In this document: piece by piece, positions 6,935 through 11,850 of the stretch
Layout of the letters: each line of letters starts with the position of its first letter
Position numbering within the stretch: the first letter of the stretch is position 1
Source: an uncultured Acidimicrobiia bacterium
GTDB taxonomy: Bacteria; Actinomycetota; Acidimicrobiia; IMCC26256; CALEDW01
DNA: 11,850 nucleotides
Reading direction: 5' to 3'
Assembly (NCBI GenBank): GCA_937949585.1
Contig: CALEDW010000180.1
Span: 1 to 11,850, forward strand
Made by a program: the position numbers and the translations under genes
Notes under the pieces: generated by a model
What the model saw: only the letters and a program-made list of their open reading frames with translations
What the model was told of the DNA's origin: nothing
Databases searched by the model: none

Positions 6935-7914
6935 GCGCCGCCGGCGCGCCGGCAGCCGCGTCGCCGGGCGCGACGACGGTGTCGATCGTGCCCGACGGGG
7001 TGTTGGCCTACGGGATGCAGCTCCCGGTGCAGGCCCAGAGCGTGCTCACCTCCGCGCCCTGGGAACGGGCCGGGGCCGGGCCCGACGACATCCTGGCGGT
7101 GGCCCGGGCCGCCGACCGCTCCGGGTTCCTGTACCTGGCCGGCTGCGACCACCTCGCCATCCCCGCCGACCGCACCGAGACCATGTCGGCGGTCTGGTAC
7201 CACCCCGTGGCGCTGTTGGCCTGGCTGGCCGGCCAGACCGAGCGGGTCCGGCTGGCCACCAGCGTCTGGGTCGCCGCCTACCGGCACCCGTTCGAGACCG
7301 CCAAGGCGTTCGCCACCCTCGACCACCTGAGTGGCGGACGGCTGATCCTCGGGGTCGGCGCCGGTCACCTCGAAGGTGAGTTCAGCGCGCTCGGGGTGCC
7401 GTTCGGTGAGCGGGGCGCCCGCACCGACGCCGCGATCGACGCCGTGGTGGCGGCCTGGACCACCGGGCACCTCGACGGCATGCACCTCGCACCCCGCCCC
7501 GCCCAGCGACCCCGCCCCCCGATCTGGATCGGCGGGTCGAGCCCCGCCGCGCTGCGCCGCGTGGCCGCCCGGGGGGACGGCTGGATCCCCCAGGGCACCC
7601 CCCGGGCCGAGATGCCCGCCGCGATCGAGGCCATCCGCCGCCACCGCGACCGGCTTCGCCCGGCGGCGCGGCCCGAGCTCGGGGTGATCACCGAGCTCGT
7701 CCACGTGGGACCGGCGAAGTGGGACCTGCCCCGGCGCACGATCAGCGGAGGGGCCGAGGCGGTCGCCGCTTCGCTCAACGCCTACGGGGCGATGGGCGTG
7801 GCGCACCTGCAGGTGCGCTTCGCCACCCGCAGCGCCGCCGAGCTCGCCGAGCAGGTGGAGCGCTTCGGTGCGGAGGTCGGCCCGTTGCTGCGCCGGGAGG
7901 CGGACCCGTGGTGA
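6931..7914 (+). CDS. LLM class flavin/F420-dependent oxidoreductase (first of pair)
   Basis: A 327-residue protein of the bacterial luciferase-like TIM-barrel superfamily. Recognisable blocks are 'AARAADRSGF' style early helix (here 'VARAADRSGFLYLAGCDH'), 'ERVRLATSVWVAAYRHP', 'TLDHLSGGRLILGVGAG' with GVGAGHLEGEF at 141-151, and 'RPPIWIGGSSPAALRRVA'. This pattern is that of actinobacterial members that usually use F420, though some use FMN; cofactor choice is inference. The ATG overlaps the aldehyde dehydrogenase stop (ATGA), and the next LLM gene starts within its last codons, so all three are translated together. The first 35 or so residues are Ala-rich and outside the conserved fold, so a later start inside them is possible. 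Confidence 0.87.
   Translation: MSAAGAPAAASPGATTVSIVPDGVLAYGMQLPVQAQSVLTSAPWERAGAGPDDILAVARAADRSGFLYLAGCDHLAIPADRTETMSAVWYHPVALLAWLAGQTERVRLATSVWVAAYRHPFETAKAFATLDHLSGGRLILGVGAGHLEGEFSALGVPFGERGARTDAAIDAVVAAWTTGHLDGMHLAPRPAQRPRPPIWIGGSSPAALRRVAARGDGWIPQGTPRAEMPAAIEAIRRHRDRLRPAARPELGVITELVHVGPAKWDLPRRTISGGAEAVAASLNAYGAMGVAHLQVRFATRSAAELAEQVERFGAEVGPLLRREADPW
7896..7900 (+). promoter_or_regulatory. Ribosome binding site deciding the start of the second LLM gene
   Basis: GGAGG inside the end of the upstream gene, seven bases before GTG 7908 and ten before GTG 7911. It selects among five clustered start codons (7908, 7911, 7914, 7917, 7920, then ATG 7923). Confidence 0.6.
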
Positions 7915-8918
7915 TGGTGGTGATGCGCCACGACCTCCGCCTGCCGCCCCCGGGCCTCGGTGAGCGGACCACCGCCGAGTTGTACGACGCGGCGCTCGCC
8001 CAGTGTCGCTTCGCCGACGAGGCGGGCTTCGATCTGGTGGCGCTCTCCGAGCACCACGGCATGGACGACGGCTGGCTGCCGGCCCCCCTGGTGATGGCCG
8101 CCGCGGTGGCCGGCGCGACCCGCCGCATCGGGATCATGGTGTCGGCGGTGATCGGCCCGCTCCACGACCCGGTCCGGCTCGCCGAGCAGATCGTCGTCGC
8201 CGACCACGCCAGCGCCGGGCGGGTCTGGACCGTGATCGGCGCCGGGTACCGGCCCGAGGAGTTCGCGATGGCCGGCGTCGACCGCTCGCGCCGGGGCCGG
8301 ATCCTCGAGGAGCACCTGCAGGTGCTGCTGCAGGCGTTCACCGCCGAGCCGTTCACCTGGCAGGACCGCACCGTGCGGGTCACCCCGGCACCGCGCACCC
8401 GGCCGCACCCGCCGATCTTCGTCGGCGGCGGGGTGCCGGCTGCAGCCCGCCGCGCCGCCCGTCTCGGCCTGCCGCTGCTGCCCATGCACGACGACCCGCG
8501 CCTCGCCGAGGTGTACGCCGCCGAAGCGGCCCGCTGCGGCACGGAGGGGTTCGTGATGGTCCCGTCCGGGCCCAGCTACGTGCACGTCACCGACGATCCC
8601 GAACGAACCTGGGCCGAGATCGGCCCCTACCTGCTGCACGAGGCCCGCACCTACGACGCGATCCAGACCGGCGGGCAGGCGTCCCTGCCCCACGTCGCCG
8701 CCCGGCGGATCGAGGACCTGCGGGCCAGCCCGAACTACCTCGTCGGTACCCCCGACGAGGTGATCGCCGCCGCCGAGCGGCTGCCGGCGACCGCCGCGCT
8801 CACCTTTAACCCGCTCGCCGGTGGGCTGCCCCCCGAGCTCGCCTGGGACAACCTCGAACGGTTCAGGGCCGAGGTGCTGCCCCGACTGGGACGGTCCGGC
8901 CGTAGCGCACCTGCTTGA
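7908..8918 (+). CDS. LLM class flavin/F420-dependent oxidoreductase (second of pair)
   Basis: A 336-residue luciferase-like TIM-barrel oxidoreductase, clearly a different subfamily from its neighbour. Blocks seen: 'RFADEAGFDLVALSEHHG' with SEHHG at 47-51, 'DGWLPAPLVMAAAVAGATRR', 'PVRLAEQIVVADHASAGR', VIGAGYRPEEF at 109-119, 'HPPIFVGGGVPAAARRAARL', and a C-terminal 'VGTPDEVIAAAERL' that is typical of monooxygenase-type members. The SEHH-type block resembles alkanal- or terpene-oxidising monooxygenases more than simple F420 dehydrogenases; the substrate is unknown. It overlaps the upstream gene by seven bases and has its own GGAGG. Its last 56 bases overlap the convergent oxygenase gene, and its TGA lies in the loop of a small hairpin. 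Confidence 0.87.
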   Translation: MVMVVMRHDLRLPPPGLGERTTAELYDAALAQCRFADEAGFDLVALSEHHGMDDGWLPAPLVMAAAVAGATRRIGIMVSAVIGPLHDPVRLAEQIVVADHASAGRVWTVIGAGYRPEEFAMAGVDRSRRGRILEEHLQVLLQAFTAEPFTWQDRTVRVTPAPRTRPHPPIFVGGGVPAAARRAARLGLPLLPMHDDPRLAEVYAAEAARCGTEGFVMVPSGPSYVHVTDDPERTWAEIGPYLLHEARTYDAIQTGGQASLPHVAARRIEDLRASPNYLVGTPDEVIAAAERLPATAALTFNPLAGGLPPELAWDNLERFRAEVLPRLGRSGRSAPA

Positions 8919-9705
8919 GCAGGTCCGAGGAGGTCGTGCCGGGCCGGGTGTCGTAGCCGAGCAGCGCCACCAGCCGGCTGGTCGGACCCCGCACCGGGCT
9001 CACCCGGTGCAGCGAGTGTCGGCCCTCGAACACCAGCAGCGTCCCCGGACGCATCGGGAGGCGCAGCACGCCGTGGTGACGTCCGGCGAGCACCGCGGCC
9101 ACCGCGTCGTAGCGTTCGTCGTCGGGGCCGCGGATCCGCGGCGCCACCTCGAAGTCGCCGCCGGTCTCGGCGGCCCGCACCGCCAGGGAGACCACGAAGT
9201 CGGTCTGGTCGAAGTGCCACTGCAGCTCGTCGCCGTCGCGCATCACCGCCAGGTTCAGACCGCCGAGCGGGTCGGCGTAGCGGTACAGCGGGCCGCGGCC
9301 CAGGATCGCCTCCACGAACCGCAGCAGCGGGTCCCACTCGTACAGCGCCCGGATCGGCGAGTCGGGGTCGAACAGGTCCCAGGCCACCGCCTCCAGCGCG
9401 GCCCGGCCGGTCCAGCGCCGCGGGTGCCCCTCGGGGGCCTGGCGGTCGGGCAGCTCGAGGTAGACGGTTCCGGGCACCTCGCTGCGATACCCCCGGTGCT
9501 CGTGTGCCGTGGCGTCGGCGGTCACCTCGGCGAGCCCGGCGGGCGACAGGAACCCCTCCAGCTCGGCGGCGCCGATCGCCGCCAACTGGTCCTGCGCCGA
9601 GGTCACGGCGCGCTCCCAGCCGGGGGACGCGGGGTCGAGCAGCGGGTAGCGGTCGAGGTCGACCAGCCGGGCCGCTCCCTCGAGGTCCGCAGCAGGGCGC
9701 CTCAC
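8863..9705 (-). CDS. 2-oxoglutarate/Fe(II)-dependent oxygenase (HxD type, BesD/HalD-like)
   Basis: A 280-residue predicted non-haem iron oxygenase. The jelly-roll core shows 'QWHFDQTDFVVSLAV' with iron ligands His164 and Asp166, 'GGDFEVAP', then 'PGTLLVFEGRHSLHRVSPV' with distal ligand His233, and Arg244 placed to hold 2-oxoglutarate. The overall pattern recalls the amino-acid halogenase/hydroxylase group. Those halogenases have Gly in place of the Asp; here Asp is present, so hydroxylation or oxidative demethylation is expected rather than chlorination. Substrate unknown, possibly a small amino acid. GTG 9705 is the only sensible start and lies 8 bases after a TAGCGT -10. It diverges from fae across 19 bases, and its 3' end overlaps the second LLM gene. 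Confidence 0.8.
   Translation of the reverse strand: MRRPAADLEGAARLVDLDRYPLLDPASPGWERAVTSAQDQLAAIGAAELEGFLSPAGLAEVTADATAHEHRGYRSEVPGTVYLELPDRQAPEGHPRRWTGRAALEAVAWDLFDPDSPIRALYEWDPLLRFVEAILGRGPLYRYADPLGGLNLAVMRDGDELQWHFDQTDFVVSLAVRAAETGGDFEVAPRIRGPDDERYDAVAAVLAGRHHGVLRLPMRPGTLLVFEGRHSLHRVSPVRGPTSRLVALLGYDTRPGTTSSDLLKQVRYGRTVPVGAAPRP
8909..8924. terminator. Small hairpin at the convergent gene overlap
   Basis: ACCTGC-TTGA-GCAGGT forms a perfect 6-base stem with a 4-base loop that contains the second LLM gene's TGA stop. It lies inside the overlap with the convergent oxygenase gene. No T-tract follows on either strand, so an intrinsic terminator is only a weak possibility. Confidence 0.25.
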
Positions 9706-9724
9706 GCGTCCCTACGCTACCGAC
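9706..9724. promoter_or_regulatory. Symmetric bidirectional promoter between oxygenase and fae genes
   Basis: The only DNA between two divergent GTG starts. TACGCTA at 9713-9719 reads TACGCT forward and TAGCGT backward, giving overlapping -10 hexamers. Predicted starts of transcription are 9725 (the G of the fae GTG, leaderless) and 9707 on the minus strand (a 2-base leader), 18 bases apart, as described for symmetric prokaryotic promoters. Confidence 0.6.
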
Positions 9725-10276
9725 GTGCCCGACGCCGCGCCCGGTCCGCCGTCGATCCCGTCGCTGCCGTGGCTGGAGGTGGGGGAGGCCTACGCCGGTC
9801 GCGGCGCAGAAGCGGCTCACTGCAACACGCTGCTCGGCGTCCCCGACGGGCCGGTCGGGACGGCCTGGGCCACGGCGCTCGCCACGCCCCGGGCCGGTCA
9901 CGTGCCGTTCGTGTGCGTCCTGCGTCCCGACCTGCCCACCCGGCCGCTCACCCTGTTCGTGAACAAGGCGACCCTCGCGGGCGCCGAGCACGAGCGGCTC
10001 ACCTGGGGACCTGCCCAGGCGGGGGTGGCCGCCGGGGTCGCCGACGCAGTGGCCGACGGGACCCTCGACGCCGGCCTCGCCGCCCGTGTGCTGTGCATCG
10101 CCGCGGTGTGGATCGACCCGGCCGCCCGCGACGCCGAGGCGGTGTTCGCCAACAACCGGGTCGCGGTCGCCGCCGCGCTGGCCCGGGGCCGGGCCGGGGA
10201 GCCCGACGTCGCCGCCGTGCTCGCCGCCCGCCACGAGCCGCAGAACCCCTACTTCTCCCAGAGCTCGTCGGTGTAG
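9725..10276 (+). CDS. fae: Formaldehyde-activating enzyme (Fae) family protein
   Basis: A 183-residue homologue of Fae, which condenses formaldehyde with tetrahydromethanopterin. Diagnostic blocks are present in order: 'EVGEAYAGRGAEAAHCNTLLG' (split here as GEAYAGRGAEAAHCN, TLLG) with His32 at the position of the catalytic His17 of the methylotroph enzyme, 'GPVGTAWATALATPRAGH', 'VLRPDLPTRPLTLFVNKAT', 'WGPAQAGVAAGVADAVADG' and 'FANNRVAVAAAL'. The N-terminus is about 15 residues longer than methylotroph Fae and the C-terminus has an extra tail ending 'EPQNPYFSQSSSV'. No other methanopterin-pathway gene is in the window, so the cofactor and the true substrate are open; a Fae-like protein with a changed role is possible. 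The start is fixed by TACGCT six bases before GTG 9725. The end overlaps the next gene by 28 bases. Confidence 0.85.
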   Translation: MPDAAPGPPSIPSLPWLEVGEAYAGRGAEAAHCNTLLGVPDGPVGTAWATALATPRAGHVPFVCVLRPDLPTRPLTLFVNKATLAGAEHERLTWGPAQAGVAAGVADAVADGTLDAGLAARVLCIAAVWIDPAARDAEAVFANNRVAVAAALARGRAGEPDVAAVLAARHEPQNPYFSQSSSV

Positions 10277-11088
10277 CGGTCGGTGCCGGGCACCGTCGCC
10301 CGGAACGGCCCCACGAACTGCGGGCCGGCCACGCCCGTCTCCCGGAGACCGGCGACGAACCGCCGCCACCGCCCGTCCCAGATCGGCGCGGGGTCCTGGT
10401 GGGTGAAGGCCAGCAGCAGGACCCTGTCGGCGGCGTCGCGGGGCACATCCGAGGGGGCGTCCGCCGACAGGGGCACCGGGCGGAAGGCCAGCACCTGGTC
10501 GGCGGGCGGCGGGTCGGCGGCCACACGGGCGACCACGTCTCCGGCGTCGTGCCCGGCGCCGAGTACGCCGATGCAGACCACCAGGTGCGGGTAGCGGTGG
10601 TCGAGGGCCAGCTCCGCGGGCACCCCGTCGGGATCGGCGTGCCATTCCGCGGCGAGGCGGTACATGAGGGTGTGCACGTGGTCGCGGCGGGCGAACATCC
10701 GGTCGTGGTCGTGCAGCCAGCGGACCTGGTCGGTGCCCCAGCGGATCCAGCGCCCGAACCGCCCGGCCAGGATCCAGTACAGCGCCAGGTACGAGCCGCG
10801 GCGCACGTCGCCGCCGCACAGCGGCGAATCGGCCGGGAATCGCTGTGCCTTGTCGGCGGCGGTGGCCACGAAGCGGGCCCCGGCGAGCGTCCCCGCCCCG
10901 ATCATGCACCCGGCGTAGAAGTGGTCCCGTTCGTACCAGCGGTTGTAGGCCACCTCGTGGCCGCGGTGCGGCTCGACGAGGGTGAACAGGCATCCGCCGA
11001 GGCGGATCGGCTTCTCCCGGGTGTCGCCGGTGCCCAGGTCGTCACGCCCGCCCCCCGCCCCCGAGGGCCGCTCCTCGCCGCTCCCCAC
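10249..11088 (-). CDS. Uncharacterised protein, possible dimeric alpha/beta barrel (EthD-like) fold
   Basis: A 279-residue protein I cannot assign with confidence. The conserved-looking core starts at 'RLGGCLFTLVEPH' and 'AYNRWYERDHFYAGCMIG', a strand-then-helix pattern like EthD/ferredoxin-like dimeric barrels. A second similar strand set ('HLVVCIGVLGAG', 'RVLLLAFTHQDP') could be a repeat of that half, joined by a Trp/His-rich middle ('RWIRWGTDQVRWLHDHDR'). No signal peptide or membrane segment. The frame is open much further upstream, but that part is the shadow of the ligase gene; GTG 11088 is the likely start, GTG 11133 an alternative. No Shine-Dalgarno is seen; GACGAT six bases upstream is a weak -10. 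It follows the acyl-CoA ligase gene on the same strand after about 100 bases and may act with it. Confidence 0.7.
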   Translation of the reverse strand: MGSGEERPSGAGGGRDDLGTGDTREKPIRLGGCLFTLVEPHRGHEVAYNRWYERDHFYAGCMIGAGTLAGARFVATAADKAQRFPADSPLCGGDVRRGSYLALYWILAGRFGRWIRWGTDQVRWLHDHDRMFARRDHVHTLMYRLAAEWHADPDGVPAELALDHRYPHLVVCIGVLGAGHDAGDVVARVAADPPPADQVLAFRPVPLSADAPSDVPRDAADRVLLLAFTHQDPAPIWDGRWRRFVAGLRETGVAGPQFVGPFRATVPGTDRYTDELWEK

Positions 11089-11112
11089 GGCGGTATCGTC
11101 GCACGCGCACCA

Positions 11113-11151
11113 GGTGCCGGGCGTGGCAGGCACTGCCGGTGTACCGGCACC
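11113..11151 (-). repeat. Overlapping inverted repeats between ligase and uncharacterised gene
   Basis: TGCCGGTGTACCGGCA (11134-11149) is a perfect inverted repeat with a short loop. A third copy, GGTGCCGG at 11113-11120, can instead pair with CCGGCACC at 11144-11151. In a minus-strand transcript the first arm could therefore choose between two partners. This could be a terminator, attenuator or operator; GC-rich chance is also possible. Confidence 0.35.
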
Positions 11152-11191
11152 CGGTGTCGGGGCCCGCGTCGGCGACCGGGCTCCCGCAGCG

Positions 11192-11850
11192 TCATGCGGG
11201 CCGGAACCGCCGGGCCAGCGCCGCCTTGTCGACCTTGTGCATCGCGGTGAGCGGCAGCTCGTCCACCACCACAAGCCGGTCGGGGGCCTTGTAGTCGGCC
11301 AGGCGGGCCCGGCAGAAGGCACGCAGAGCGTCGAGGGTGAGTGTGCCGTCCGGCTCGGGCACGACGAACGCCGCGCCGATCTCGCCGAGTACCGGGTCGG
11401 GGATCCCGCACACCGCCACCTGTGCGACCGCGGGGTGCTCCCGCAGGACCGCCTCCACCTCGGCGGGGTACACGTTGTAGCCGCCCCGCAGGTACAGCTC
11501 CTTCATCCTCCCCACGATCCGCAACCGGCCGTCGGGTCCGAGCGTGCCGAGGTCGCCGGTGTGCAGCCACCCGTCGGCGTCGATCACCTCGGCGGTGCGC
11601 GCCGGGTCGTCCCAGTAGCCGCGCATCATCGCCGGGGAGCGGCACCACACCTCGCCGACCGTCCCGGACGGCGCGTCGGCGCCGCCGGGGGCCACCACTC
11701 GCAGCTCCACCTCCGGGGCGGGTCGACCGACGGTGGTGGCCACCACCTCGGGCGGGTCGGCGGCGGTGGTGCTGGTGCAGACCCCCGCCTCGGTGCTGGT
11801 GTAGCGGGGGATCACGGGGCAGCCGAGCCGTTCCCGCATCCGGCGCACCA
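11192..11850 (-). CDS. Acyl-CoA ligase (AMP-forming, FadD-like), C-terminal part
   Basis: The gene enters from the right edge; about 219 C-terminal residues are visible. They hold the adenylate-forming enzyme motifs in order: 'YTSTEAG' (motif A5), 'VGRPAPEVELRV', 'GEVWCRSPAMMRGYW', 'GWLHTGDLG' (A7, near 11545-11575), 'RMKELYLRGGYNVYP' and 'AEVEAVL' (A8), 'GIPDPVLGE', and the terminal 'HKVDK' with the likely catalytic lysine at 11225-11227 (A10). It activates a carboxylic acid to its CoA ester through an acyl-adenylate. The 'GGYNVYPAEVE' form is typical of medium/long-chain or cyclic acid ligases; the substrate pocket lies outside the window. It precedes the uncharacterised gene on the same strand. 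Confidence 0.92.
   Translation of the reverse strand, partial: VRRMRERLGCPVIPRYTSTEAGVCTSTTAADPPEVVATTVGRPAPEVELRVVAPGGADAPSGTVGEVWCRSPAMMRGYWDDPARTAEVIDADGWLHTGDLGTLGPDGRLRIVGRMKELYLRGGYNVYPAEVEAVLREHPAVAQVAVCGIPDPVLGEIGAAFVVPEPDGTLTLDALRAFCRARLADYKAPDRLVVVDELPLTAMHKVDKAALARRFRPA

Noticed and set aside
5468..8918. Bioluminescence (lux-like) operon from luciferase-like genes next to an aldehyde dehydrogenase
   Set aside because: The LLM proteins carry blocks typical of actinobacterial F420/FMN oxidoreductases, the pair are not alpha/beta luciferase subunits, and no luxCDE-type genes are present.
8863..9705. Radical halogenase
   Set aside because: The iron site is His-Phe-Asp; halogenases of this group need Gly or Ala in place of the Asp to leave room for the halide.
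11089..11322. N-terminal extension of the uncharacterised gene up to base 11322
   Set aside because: Its upper part runs over the ligase C-terminus in another frame and is Arg/Pro/Thr-rich; the gene's conserved-looking part begins only after GTG 11088.
1..11850. tRNA, rRNA, CRISPR, transposase, attachment sites, toxin-antitoxin or phage-defence genes
   Set aside because: Both strands were read for these; no supporting repeats, families or structures were found.

Overview
The window is very GC-rich DNA (roughly 70% or more by eye) with strong third-position G/C codon use, GTG starts next to ATG starts, promoters that seem to give leaderless messages, two luciferase-like F420-type oxidoreductases and a KstR-like operator. 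Together these point to a high-GC actinobacterium. An Acidimicrobiia-type lineage is my best guess, but that is inference. No RNA genes, insertion sequences, CRISPR arrays or phage genes were seen.

Left block (1-2876, + strand). The end of an isochorismatase-like hydrolase (visible part without the usual nucleophilic cysteine) overlaps by 4 bases a cupredoxin lipoprotein. A right-handed beta-helix lipoprotein follows after 50 bases, then a DUF1996 fragment that has lost its N-terminal part and has no usable start. The last three look like a secreted, copper-linked cell-surface cassette with one broken member.

Middle block (2871-8918). An amidohydrolase of the ACMSD/amidohydrolase-2 type (+) sits behind a perfect palindromic operator. 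It converges on a glutamate dehydrogenase (-) whose conserved N-terminus has no ATG, GTG or TTG start. The dehydrogenase diverges from a three-gene operon: aldehyde dehydrogenase, then two luciferase-like (LLM) oxidoreductases, with overlapping stops and starts (4 and 7 bases). A KstR-like palindrome lies between the two divergent units, which suggests control by a TetR-family lipid/steroid-type regulator.

Right block (8863-11850). A 2-oxoglutarate/Fe(II) oxygenase (-) and a formaldehyde-activating enzyme (Fae) homologue (+) diverge from a 19-base gap that holds an almost perfectly symmetric -10 element. Each of these genes overlaps its convergent neighbour tail to tail (56 and 28 bases). Beyond fae are an uncharacterised protein (-) and the C-terminal part of an acyl-CoA ligase (-) running off the right edge. 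A possible theme is oxidative breakdown of a lipid, terpenoid or methylated substrate: CoA ligase, F420 oxidoreductases, aldehyde dehydrogenase, amidohydrolase, and an oxygenase whose demethylation would release formaldehyde for Fae. This is a hypothesis from gene context only.

Several starts share one layout: a TANNNT hexamer, exactly six bases, then the start codon. It is seen at 2891-2903, 5420-5408 (- strand), 5456-5468 and 9713-9725, and is the expected spacing for leaderless transcripts.
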